Origin: Amorphophallus konjac
Lineage: Eukaryota; Streptophyta; Magnoliopsida; Alismatales; Araceae
DNA length: 64,000 bases
Direction of reading: 5' to 3'
Assembly (NCBI GenBank): GCA_022559845.1
Contig: JAHNEJ010003247.1
Coordinates: 1-64,000 of the forward strand
Shown here: positions 1 through 9,611 of the stretch, piece after piece
How the letters are laid out: each line of letters starts with the position of its first letter
How positions within the stretch are numbered: the first letter of the stretch is position 1
Translations under genes and position numbers: made by a program
The notes under the pieces: generated by a model
Database searches by the model: none
The model's input: only the letters and a program-made list of their open reading frames with translations
What the model was told of the DNA's origin: nothing

Positions 1-401
1 CACCCTGGGATCTATTCCCACCCCAACCACCGGCACCCGTTGCCCGTCCCCCGGCTCCTATAGCCCGTCCTCTGGCGCCGGCACCCCCTCCACTATTGTC
101 CAAGGCACCTACATCTCCCCCTTTGCTGCCTACACCCCCTACCCGACGGGATGATAAGGGTAAGGCCCCTTTTATAGGAGAGAGTAGTCGGTCGAGAGTG
201 CAGTGTTTCCACTGTCACGGGTTTGGCCACATTGCCAGCGAGTGTCCCGCTCGCACCACCCTAGCCCTAGGTGTTGGAGAATCCGTACCTCCCGAGCTTG
301 AGTATGTCAATTACGTGGCCGATGAGGCACTAGCCGATGAATACTATGCCTTGGGGGAAGAGCTGGGCGACTCTCCGGCCGCCCAGGATGTCGCCACCTA
401 G
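1..401 (+). pseudogene. C-terminal fragment of a retrotransposon gag with zinc knuckle
   Basis: The reading frame is open from the left edge (frame beginning at base 3) to a TAG at 399-401. It begins with a proline/alanine-rich linker and then has one CCHC zinc knuckle (CFHCHGFGHIASEC, about 210-250). An acidic tail rich in E, D and Y follows. This is the usual nucleocapsid end of a Ty3/gypsy gag in which gag ends in its own stop codon. The knuckle resembles those of chromoviruses, but too little remains to name a clade. No protease or RT follows before the truncated LTR at 584, so this is a remnant cut by the rearrangement there, or the edge of an element lying mostly outside the window. The 5' end is missing, so integrity cannot be judged. 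Confidence 0.7.
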
Positions 402-583
402 TGTGCTTGATGCTACCACCTTAGTCTCGAGTCGTGCATGAGTCAGTGTGTTTTCTTGTATGGTTCGTTTGTGTGGTGTGTTTCGAGTCGATTGTTGTGT
501 GTATTGCATGGTAAGTCTGCATGAGTCTTGTGTAAGCTCGTTGTCGGTCTCTTATGAGTAAGAGGCGAGTGGACTCACTTGAT
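402..583. other. Non-coding sequence after the gag fragment
   Basis: A 182-bp GT-rich stretch with no credible reading frame. It probably belongs to the same remnant as the gag fragment, as post-gag sequence. It ends abruptly where the inverted Tekay-family LTR begins at 584. Confidence 0.5.
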
Positions 584-806
584 GGTGAGAGAGAGGGATT
601 AAAAGAAAAAAAAAGAAATTAAAATATATATAATATAATCATTATATATATTAAAATCTCATTAATTCTAATAACCCTCAAGTAACTCCAAATAAATCTG
701 GAAAAATACCAGACAAATTCCTAAAAATCCAAGAAAATAGCCGGAAATTCCAGAACAATTAATAAAACAAATACCACGAAGGATCCATTAAGGCACGGGT
801 CTTATA
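584..806 (-). repeat. Truncated 3' LTR of copy A1
   Basis: Read on the minus strand this matches the first ~223 bp of the A-family LTR (starting like 29290 and 45764): start of U3, AT-rich stretch, T-rich tract and the CT-rich run. It stops at 584 inside the CT-rich run, so about 2.1 kb of the LTR is missing. Confidence 0.85.
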
Positions 807-1099
807 GTCCCTCCCTCCTTACAGAAATTTCGCCCTCGAAATTTACAACCGCAAGGATAAAGAGGAAACCGAGAAAGGACACATACCTCACTGAAACAAA
901 AAAGGAAAAAGCTGATGCATCTCATCTTCACGCTCCCAAGTAGACTCATTACCAGAGTGACGCTGCCAAGCAACCCTTACCAGAGGAATAACCTTATTTC
1001 TCAACCGCTGCTCACGACGGTCTTCAATTCGGATAGGAAACTCTGGTGTGGACAAATCAGCAGTCACCTCGGGCCACACAGAATCATCGAGAACATGAG
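807..1099 (-). pseudogene. A1 pol C-terminal end (integrase tail, chromodomain-like) and polypurine tract
   Basis: Coding part 888-1099 on the minus strand. It starts in the segment WPEVTADL and ends HQLFPFLFQ before a stop at 888-890. It includes the chromodomain-like stretch NESTWEREDE typical of chromovirus integrase tails. The purine-rich tract before the LTR is the complement of about 807-830. The upstream part of the same protein resumes at 22016, beyond the nested element, which interrupts the frame after the DASH residues. Confidence 0.85.
1095..1099. repeat. Target-site duplication of the Ogre-like insertion, left (ATGAG)
   Basis: ATGAG at 1095-1099 is repeated at 22016-22020 on the other side of the element. 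In the uninterrupted homologue (copy A2, about 45473-45482, opposite strand) the site is present once. Confidence 0.92.
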
Positions 1100-1808
1100 T
1101 GTAGATCTATTTAAAATCCACACTTAAATATAAAAAAAAAAGAGAATAATGGCTATGGTGAAAGCAATAAAATAGCACGAGGTGCTAAAAGGAGGAGTTT
1201 GTGATCGCCAGAGGGTTTACCTCAATAAAGAAAAATAAGATCGCATGTACCTGGTGAAAGATGTGATGCGGGATAAATGTGGATCTCTTCCTCCAACTCC
1301 AATCGGCCGGCTGACGAAGTGGGTTTTCTTGATTGATTACCTTGTAAAAAAAAAGACAATAAAGACAAGTAAAAGAAAAGGGATCAGCCAAAGTGCAGTA
1401 GTATCAGTCAAAAACTAACATAAAAATAATGAAAAGACCTCAACATGCGCACCTTCTTTTTTGTTTTCTTTTAAAACCCCTTAAGAAGACTTAAGGGAAG
1501 GGGAGTTTGATGATAAAAAATGCAACAAAACGTGAACAAGGAATAGAAATATAAAGGACAGAGGGATGATGGTATGAATAAAATAAAAACAAAATAGAAG
1601 AAAAGATGAGAACCCTGCTGTCCCTGGCGACAGTAAAGGGAAGAAACCGAATAGTGATGGATGAAGCACCGGATGTAGCTCAAAGGGATGCAGAGAGGGG
1701 AGGCAGCAAGGGATGAAGAAATCTTCTGCCCGTGATGAAAGAGAACTTGAGCGCTCAATCCGCCGAATACTGAAGGTGCTTAACCTTCTGCACGATCGGT
1801 CAAGTTTT

Positions 1809-1817
1809 TAATTTATA
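1809..1817 (-). promoter_or_regulatory. TATA-like box in the 3' LTR
   Basis: Minus-strand TATAAATTA, about 145 bp downstream (in element sense) of the palindrome array. The equivalent in the 5' LTR is at 21375-21383. Placement fits a U3 core promoter; no start site can be read directly. Confidence 0.45.
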
Positions 1818-1962
1818 ATGCCTCAAACGGATGTGATCAAACCAAGGAAGGATAAGAACAGGCAATGAGGCATCCAGGGAAAGATCAAGATCGAGCAAGA
1901 GTCCAAAGACAGCAGGGAACTGTGAGGGAAAGATTGAAAAAGAAAGGACTCTGGAGTGAAAC

Positions 1963-2302
1963 ACGCCTTAATACAGGGCGTCGTTTCTGAATTGACGACC
2001 TTCACAAAGACGTCTCTTGAAACACGACCTAGGAAAGGGCGTTTCTTCCTGGATTTAATTTTGGAAACGAAACCTTGCCTTGTTTGAAAGCTCAAATAAC
2101 ACGCCCGAGATAACGGCGTTAATTAAAATCACGCCCTGAGAGAAGGCGTTACTCAAAAAAAGCCTTTTATTTTGAAAACAGATAATTCCAGAAATTAAGG
2201 GATAACACCAGGAATTCACGCCCTCACATACGGTCGTCCTTTCTTTGAAAACGCCCTATCACAGGTCGTTACTTTTAAAATTAACGCCCTTGATCAAGTC
2301 GT
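1963..2302. repeat. 19-bp palindrome array, 3' LTR of the Ogre-like element
   Basis: About eight imperfect palindromes of pattern ACGCC-N9-GGCGT, nearly all exactly 19 bp (one 20), separated by AT-rich spacers. Examples start at 1963 and 2284. Some arms are degenerate (GACC or GTCGT variants). The same array is in the 5' LTR (21529-21872). Confidence 0.85.
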
Positions 2303-2445
2303 GAATCAAAAAAATACAGGAAAAATGCAGAAAAACTCAGAAAAATAGAAAAACTTCATGTTATAGGAATATTGAAGTCCACTTGGGGCATTTATATAAT
2401 AACATGAGATTTGATCAACAAAACGTCAATTTTGGCGTGTCTACA

Positions 2446-3499
2446 GCTGCCCCGCCTTGGCGTCTGCTTTGCAAGGGAGTGAGACAGAAATGGAGCGAAG
2501 TGTAATGAAAGGAACGAAATGGAACGAACTGATAAGGAGACGCCAAGGTGTGATGTGACACGCCTCAGACACTAAGCATTGGAAATCTTTCCAAGATTCT
2601 AAATGAAACAACTCTGAGTGGTTCCAAGGAAACAATCGATTTGTTGGATAAAAGGAGGTTAAACTAAATAATAAAGGGTGTGCGCGTGGGCACGGCAGGG
2701 AAAGACCATTGGAGAGCGATTACCAGCCAATGTGGACGTGCTGCAACCAAGGTAAATTTTGCAGAAAAAAAAAGAACTGGGATAGAGATCCAACAAAAGG
2801 AACACTTTCAAGGAATCAGCCTGAACGGCTTCAAATAGAACGAAGTACTTGATTTAAAGTGGAATATCTCATGTCAATTCAATCAAGAGCGAGTGAACTT
2901 CATTATTGCCATAATATGAAGATTTTCAGCATGAAACTCAAAGTCCTACATGATGCATGCTGGGCTAAAAGAAAAGGTTAAAACAAACTAAATAGAAAAT
3001 AATCAAGGATAATATTGCTAAGCTGTTTAAGTCTGGTCAAGAATCCATATTTCTGAGCTAACACTAAGCCGAAGCCCGTTTGTCCGCGCATCAACTCAGA
3101 AAGTGGAACCATCGTCCCAAAGCTTTAACAACTCAACGGCCTATCCGTGTGATCATGATTCTCCTGAAATCGTCATCGTTTTTGATGAAGGGGAACTCAA
3201 AATTCAGGTTCATCAGAACCACAAGGTCCTTGACATAATATACTAGCGTAGATATCATATAGTAACAATGCTTACAAGAAACAGATACACGGTGGCAAGA
3301 TGTTGCTCCTATGAGTGATCCAAACGTCTCGAATCCTGCAAACTTCTGCACTTTTAAACTTATTAGCCTTTTTCCATCAATTCAGAATATGACATGATCA
3401 TAAGTGCTTAATCATAGACAATTTTATCACAATAATAGCACTTAGGTTCATTAAAAGCATCAAAGCATGAAGAGATCAATATTCATAATCCAATAAAAC
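2446..3499. other. Non-coding region next to the 3' LTR, with polypurine tract
   Basis: Directly beside the LTR the minus strand is G-rich (complement of about 2446-2460, GGCGGGGCAGC), as expected for a polypurine tract. The remaining ~1 kb has only short spurious frames. I see no gene or known RNA. In antisense direction it is the far upstream region of the first PMD gene. Confidence 0.6.
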
Positions 3500-3690
3500 A
3501 CGCCTAAGAATAGGGCGTTAACATCATGAAAGCGCCTGACCATAAGTCGTTAATCATTTAAAACACGCCTTACACAAAGGCGTAAACAGTAATGGAGGCT
3601 TAGAAAAACACGCCCCATTCCAGGGCGTTAAATAAAAAACGCCGTCAGTCAGGTCGTCAATTTAAAAATCGACGCCCTAACCAACGTCGT
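3500..3690. repeat. 19-bp palindrome array upstream of the first PMD gene
   Basis: Six units, each exactly 19 bp, of the ACGCC-N9-GGCGT type, for example at 3500 and the last ending at 3690. The spacers are 7-30 bp of AT-rich sequence. The array sits just upstream of the putative TATA element of the PMD gene at 3916. Confidence 0.85.
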
Positions 3691-3786
3691 TAATTCAACA
3701 CGAACTTCCGTTTCCTTATTTAACAGCACAGTCCTTAACCCAATCGAACTTCTATCTTCCAACAGCCTTACAACTCTCTAGATCTC

Positions 3787-3794
3787 TATTAATA
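3787..3794 (+). promoter_or_regulatory. Possible TATA element of the first PMD gene
   Basis: TATTAATA about 120 bp before the chosen ATG, followed by a CA-rich leader. It lies 97 bp downstream of the palindrome array. Weak by sequence alone; position is the main argument. Confidence 0.35.
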
Positions 3795-3915
3795 GGAGCC
3801 CCTCCTTCAACATAAACAATCTCAACCCTGCAGCCGCCGAAACTCTGTATTCCCGTTCCTGCCTTTCTTCTTCTTCATCTGCTTGCAGGTTGCATCGTCC
3901 AAGCCTCTCCCAACG

Positions 3916-5329
3916 ATGGACAGGGCGCTGAAAAGACAAAAAAACTCAACTCCCAGGATTAACGATATCCAAGGTCATATAAGCAACAGGATATGCATGA
4001 ATCAGGTTAGTTTAACTTTCTTATTGTGCATACTGTTCCGGCGAACTGCTCACATGCTCATGTCATATGCTCATGTACCTCTTCTTTTGTTTTCTTCCCC
4101 TCCTCTCACAGGAGTACCCAAATCTTCCAGGGGCTAGAAGATATGTCCAAATCAAATGGTTGCCCCTCATCCTCTCCAAATTCACATCAGACATGAGGGT
4201 ATATGTAGCTAGATGGCATCTCTTGGGGTTGATAACCCATGCCAAGCATTATGATCAAATCCACATAGATTGGGCTGCCATAGGAGCATTGATTGAGACA
4301 TGGCATCCTTCCACCCATACCTTCTTATTTTCCACTTTTGAAGCCACCATCTTGCTGGAGGAAGTAGAGATGATCCTAGGCTTAAGAAAGATGAAGCACG
4401 GAGAAGAAGAAAAGATGGCCATCATGCCAAAACCCATCTCCTCCCACGAGTTGCTAACCTCGTTGATACCTAGCCCGAATATAGTGAACCAAATTAAGGT
4501 CACTAAAGGAGTTAACCTCTTGAAGCTCGCCTCATGGGTGTACAAGAGAGCGGATCAAGCTAAAGAGGAAGAGGAGATAGAAAGAGTGACCAAAGCCTTC
4601 ATGGTGTGCTTGGCAGGAGCACTCCTATTCCCATCTACGGAAGACTTTCTAGAGGAGTCCCAATTGAGCGCAGTGGTGAGCTTATGGGAAGGAGAGAGAG
4701 TTGGACCGGCGATCCTAGCATATCTCTATAGCGGGCTCACAGCGGCGTCCATGGGAAGGCCCATTTACGGGTGCATGCTAGCACTCTCAAGTTGGGTTGA
4801 TCTACACTTCAAATTCGACTCATGCCACGAAGCCCAACAACCCTCAAGAATTTTCTCAAAGAGCCCACTCTCATATATAACCGGCTCATTAGGTATAAGC
4901 AATAGAGTGACCAACCGAATTCCTCAAATCAAGAAGAGAGGGGATTGGAGGGAGCACCTAAAGGTAATGCCAAAGAATCTTTTTACTTGCGCCCCGGGTG
5001 TATTTAAAATGCAGGAACTTCGTGCACGCTTTTCCATCGGGACGGACCTTCGTCTTATTGGTGCTTCGGACTTCGTTTTATATAATGCACACCGGTGCCT
5101 TCCTCAGCTTGGGCTCCCAAGGCAACACTTAGAGGACGTCTCTCATCTTCCTCCAATCAAGTCAAGGGATCTAGGCAACAACGAAGACGGTGAAGAGGTT
5201 ATCACCATTCAAGCTTTATGGAGGCTGAGCAAGCTTCATCAACCTGTAGAAGACCTGGACGAAGACAAGGAACAGTGGAAAAATTATGTGACTTCATTGA
5301 GAAAAATAAGGCCCAAAGTGGCTCATTAG
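3916..5329 (+). CDS. Plant mobile domain (PMD) protein, antisense gene in the Ogre-like element
   Basis: Two exons: 3916-4005 and 4112-5329, joined in phase 0 with a GT-AG intron of 106 bp (acceptor CTCACAG after a pyrimidine-rich tract). The product is 435 residues. The core carries PMD hallmarks near residues 60-135: HYDQIHIDWAAIG, ETWHPSTHTF, then EATILLEEVEMILGL, matching the W-P-THTF...LEDV..LLGL pattern of PMD proteins (MAIN/MAIL-type and transposon-borne relatives). A second helical part follows and the tail is acidic and charged. No signal peptide or membrane segment is visible. Host PMD proteins are nuclear and act in gene expression and TE silencing; the role here is unknown. The gene lies opposite to gag-pol inside the element, and its frame is undamaged. 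The ATG was chosen because it opens exon 1 just before the intron; upstream ATGs are absent in frame. Confidence 0.72.
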
Positions 5330-5354
5330 TCATTGTAGTTCCTCTTTTCAAAAT

Positions 5355-5360
5355 AATAAA
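5355..5360 (+). terminator. Possible poly(A) signal of the first PMD gene
   Basis: AATAAA 26 bp after the stop codon of the PMD gene, in AT-rich sequence. Plausible plant near-upstream element. Confidence 0.4.
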
Positions 5361-5438
5361 GATTGTCCTCTGATTGAGCCAACTGCCACTGTGATTATGA
5401 ACGAAATCATCAAAAAACATGTGTTTCTGTTGTGAATA

Positions 5439-5842
5439 ACGCCTCCAAGAGCGTCGCGAATTAACAAATACACGTCTTATTTCAAGGCGCTTCAACGGGC
5501 CCTTCGTAAACAATTGACGCCTGCGACAGTGGGCGTTACTTTGAATAACGACCTCAAGAAAGGCGTGAACAGATTCAAACCCAAAAGAATATAATCGTTA
5601 TCTCATCAAAATAACGCCTTTTCCATAGTCATGTTTCAAGAATAACACGCCTTTACCAGAGGCGTTACTTCAAACAGCAATAATGACTTCTCTTACATCA
5701 ATCAACGCCCATTCAATGCGTCTGACGACGGTTATCGTTCCCCATGCAAAAGAAATTAACGCCTTAATCATCGTCGTCGACTTTCATAAAACGCCCAAGG
5801 AATGGACGTGAATTTAATTATAAACGCCCCCCATTAGGGCGT
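5439..5842. repeat. 19-bp palindrome array between the two antisense PMD genes
   Basis: About ten units, mostly 19 bp, some degenerate (for example the unit ending 5842). The last unit overlaps the putative TATAAA region and leader start of the next gene. No coding sequence lies in the interval. Confidence 0.8.
5819..5824 (+). promoter_or_regulatory. TATA box of the second PMD gene
   Basis: TATAAA about 180 bp before the ATG at 6003. It is followed by a CT-rich leader (5850-6000) typical of plant 5' UTRs. It is wedged between the last two palindromes of the array. Confidence 0.5.
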
Positions 5843-6002
5843 GTCTTCTTTTCGAAACCCAAAAGCCGTCGGGCCCCTTCTTCTTCCTCCTTCCATTCTC
5901 ATTTCACCCCTTTTCTCTGCAAACCCTAACCGAAGCCCTCCCCAAAGCTTCTCTCTCAATCTCCTCTCTCTCATTCTCTCAAACATCCTCTCAATCTTAG
6001 CC

Positions 6003-9000
6003 ATGGCCAAACGCCAAAGAGTCAGCGCCCCAGATGTGGTCGATCTCGATGCCTCCCACGCCCAAGAGGAAGAACTTTCCGTGGAGGAGCTCGCCGTCGT
6101 GGCTTTTGAAGAAGAGCCGGCGGTGGCCGGCGGCGACGACGCCGACGAAGCAGCGATAGGAGGAGGAGGAGAAGACGAAGGTGGAGAAGAAGGAGAAGAA
6201 GATGGAGAAGAAGGAGATGGAGAAGAAGAAGGACCACCGCCCACGGCGGCGGTCGTTCCCCGGGGGCAACTCCGGCGGCCCAGACGGCCGCTGCCACGGC
6301 CACAACCCCAGAAGCACAAGAAGGTAGGTTCCCCAATTTCAATTTTTTTTATTTTATTTATATTTTTTTATGATTTTTCATGGCCTTCGGGCATTAAACC
6401 TGCAACTCAGAAAAAACACGCCTCCCATGGGGGCGTTACTCAAACGAAACGTCCTGATCCAGGGCGTTAATTATTTTTAATTAATTATCCTTTATGAAAA
6501 ACGCCCTGAAGCATGTCGTTTCTTAAAACTTATGATTTTTCATGAATTCCATGCTCATTAAACAATTTCCAAAAATATTTTCATGAATTATTTCGCATGC
6601 TGTCAGTTATTTGATTTTTCTGTTAATTTGAGAAACCCACGCCCTCCAGAAGGGCGTTAATTCAACAAGAGACGCCCAAACCAGAGGGCGTCGCTTCATT
6701 CATTAACGACCCAAAAATTAACCACCTTTAGGAAAACGCCCTACCACAGGGCGTTAATTCAACAAGAAACGCCTAACACCGAGGCGTGATTAAAAGTATA
6801 TTTCAGAAATAGCAAAACAGCCACCAAAGAACGCCTAAGACTGAGGCGTGATTAACATAAAAAACGCCCTCATTAAAATTCACTTTGAAAAACGCCCCCC
6901 ACAGGGGCGTGAATTTATCAAGAAACGACCTGAGGGTGGCCGTGAATTCCAAAAATGCTAAAATTCAATATTTAACCCAAATCAAATGTAATTCCACATG
7001 GATACTCACATAATTAAGAAAACTAATTCTCTTTTAATACATGCAGGGGTTGATGAGGACCCGTATCTCATGGGTCATGGTCTGGGCAGCATACCAGGGT
7101 CTCCCCGACTTCCAGAGAGTTAGAGTAGAGGCCATGGGGTTTGGGGCTTTTCTATCCATTGAGCCTTTTAGACCTGACCTAGCACTGATCCAGGTTTTGA
7201 GGGAGAGATGGGATAGGGTTAGCCGGACTTTTCTGATGCCCTGGGGGCATATGGTTCCTAGTTTAGAGGATGTAGCCAGGATTACAGGTTTACGGGTAGA
7301 TGGTGAGGCCGTGAGTGGGTTCACCTATTCTGACTATTCAGAGATGGCCCAGAGGCTATTAGGGCTTGAGATGGTCTACGAGGGACCTAGCGAGTGTAGG
7401 ACCATTTTCCGTACGGACCTGACTACGGTGATGGGTCTAGGAGACGCTAGGCATAGGTCGGGGGAGACCTTAGGTGAGTTTGCTCAGCGACTGACCGACG
7501 GGGTGAGAGCGGCATGCTGCCAGGACCCGACTGACCATGAGAGAGCGGACCGAGACCTGAGGAGGTTCCTGCTGCTGCTGCTCGGGAGATTATTGCTGGG
7601 GACGAAAGCCGATGTCATCAACTGCCGCTTCTTAGGCATCCTTGAGGATCTGGAGACGGTTGGCACATATGCTTGGGGAGCGGCCCTGCTGGCGCATTTG
7701 ATGGCCGATCTGTCCACGGGGACAGGCCGTGAGACGACCGTCAGTGGCTTCTCACCTCTTCTTCAGGTATGCAATTTCTCATTTCTTATCTTTTCTTTGT
7801 TATGATGCATGTGAATATAGTACTAATTGCAATGCATGGATGCAGGTGTGGAGCCACCTATACATGCCGATGGGGCGCGTTGACCCACGGCCAGGAGCTG
7901 AGGGATCCTTCCCTCTGGCGCGACGCTGGGTGCCTGTTATCTTTGGCGCCCCACTTGACTACGAGTTGTGGGTTCTACGGAGAGAGTTCCGCGACTTCCC
8001 TCCCTCGCTGGTATGTATGAATGAATGATATGCATTTCTTTTTTGTTGTTTATTTGAATATGATGAAATGATAATGATGCGTGTTCATGAATGCAGGTGC
8101 AGTGGAGACCATATGAGGGGATGACTGATGAGGGCCAGCCTTGGGTCGTATCGGGGCGACCTCGCTTCGGGCGTGAGCTGTGGCTACACTGCTTGAGCGA
8201 GATTGAGCCGTTACGGCTTCGACTGGTGATGAGGACCCTGGGCCTGCCCCAGGAGTGGATCGAGGTCGGAGAGCCTCGAGGAATTGGCAAGAAGACCCGC
8301 GGTCGCACCAAGACGACCGACTGGAGGGTGCGATTCGAGGAGCAGTACGCCGACTGGCAGCGAGGCGGGACCACAGTCGTTTCCCACGCGACTGACAGCT
8401 CCGAGTACCTCCGGCGCTACTGGGAGGTTCACGCCGGCAGACCTCAGATGAGGGTCTTAGGGGTATGTATGAATGCACTTATTTCTAAATTAAATGCAAA
8501 TGCTTATGTAACTATTATGCGATTAACATGTAATGAATGCAGGATGCGAGGGACATAGCGGCGATAGATGCACAGGCCCACCTCCACATCCTGGAGGACC
8601 AGCTAGCTGCCACACGGGCAGACTTGGAGACCCTGGTGAGTGTTTAAATTATTCCTATATGCAAATGAATTTTTTTCTTTGCTTGTGTTGAATTAATGAT
8701 TAGCCACTGACGGTCTTAATGAATGCAGCGTGCCCAGCAGGGAGTAGCGAGGAGAGACCCAGGGGAGGCCTCCAGCTCGAGGGGGCCTAGTGCAGAGGTG
8801 ACTGCACTCATGGAGCAGTTGGCTGGTGCGATAGCGCGAGCCGAGGTGGCGGAGCGTGACCTTGCTTCACGGGTAAATTCTGAACTTGAAACTTCATTCA
8901 AATGATTAGATATAAATTGTGCGCTGATAAAAATTCATTTTTTTACAGAGTGAAGAGCTTCGAGCCACTCTTATCTGCGTAGATGAGGGCTTCCGAGCGA

Positions 9001-9611
9001 CGAGCTCACAGGTGCGTGACCTACCTTTAGTCACATGTTGTTATCATGAATTGAACTGTGGAACTGATGATTTGTTTACCTGTTTGTAGGCTGCTCAGCT
9101 GAAGGCGATACGTACCGAGTTGTCGATCCGTGATCAGCGGATCGTAGAGCTTCAACGGGCCTTGCAGCAGCGCAGTGAGCTTCCTCAGGACGTGGCCGAG
9201 CTGCGGGTTGCCCTGGAGCTGGAGAGGAGGGAGCGTGCTCGGGAGCGCGAGGAGCGTGCTCGGGAGCGCGAGGAGCACCAGGCGGAGCGTGCCCGGTTCC
9301 AGGAGCAGTTGTTGGCACGAGAGCGTGAGCTGGCGGACTCGAGGACCCAGTTGATCCTTTCCCAGGAGCGGCTTCGAGTGTCCGAGGAGCGGCTGCAGCG
9401 AGGCCGTGAGCGAGCACGGGCTGCGGGGTACTCCTTCACCAGCTCCACCTTCGTGGCGGGTTCTTCCCTCCGAGAGAGGAGCGAGGCAGGGGGACACGTT
9501 CGGGTTCCGGCTTCTTCGCGGGGGCCTATGCCTCCTCCACCAGCGCCAGCTCGGGACGGTGAGGAGGAGGTTGAGAGCAGGAGAGTAGAGGAGGGTGGAG
9601 GCGAGAGCTGA
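6003..9611 (+). CDS. PMD protein with acidic N-terminus and coiled-coil C-terminus, eight-exon antisense gene
   Basis: Exons read by eye: 6003-6323, 7047-7766, 7846-8010, 8097-8462, 8543-8635, 8729-8872, 8949-9011 and 9090-9611. All seven introns are GT-AG, phase 0, mostly GTATG/GTGAG donors and TGCAG acceptors. The join gives 797 residues without a stop. Residues 1-107 are acidic (long E/G/D runs) then basic and proline-rich. Residues ~108-520 are PMD-like: LIQVLRERW, PSLEDVARITGL, VQWRPYEG and MRTLGLPQEW match successive PMD motifs. Residues ~525-740 form an Arg/Glu-rich coiled coil with RAREREE-type repeats, then a Ser/Pro tail. The ATG has a strong CCATGGCC context. It runs opposite to gag-pol, so sense genomic transcripts would not splice these introns, explaining their survival. 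A 19-bp palindrome array fills intron 1. Function unknown; exon 5-7 borders are the least certain. Confidence 0.75.
6418..6943. repeat. 19-bp palindrome array inside intron 1 of the second PMD gene
   Basis: About ten units of ACGCC-N9-GGCGT, almost all 19 bp (one 20), within the 723-bp intron. They end about 100 bp before the acceptor. Neither flanking exon contains such a unit. Confidence 0.85.

Larger units (their letters stand above)
1100..2445 (-). repeat. 3' LTR of the Ogre-like element
   Basis: 1,346 bp, near-identical to 20668-22015. On the minus strand it starts TGTAGACACGCC and ends with TCTACA. It holds an array of 19-bp palindromes (1963-2302), a TATA-like box at 1809-1817 (minus) and a PBS-like 10-mer (1201-1210). 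Confidence 0.93.

Noticed and set aside
1963..2302. CRISPR-like array
   Set aside because: Units are individually palindromic with variable centres, spacers are irregular, and the setting is eukaryotic LTR DNA. No direct repeats with uniform spacers.
5834..6342. Long frames on the minus strand opposite exon 1 of the second PMD gene
   Set aside because: Ser/Pro/Leu-rich mirror frames of a GAA/GGA-rich acidic exon. The plus strand has a good ATG context and splice donor.
3916..9611. Host genes that merely lie near a retrotransposon
   Set aside because: They are enclosed by paired LTRs with a perfect TSD and continuous element sequence, and share the 19-bp arrays. They are cargo of the insertion, though originally host-derived.
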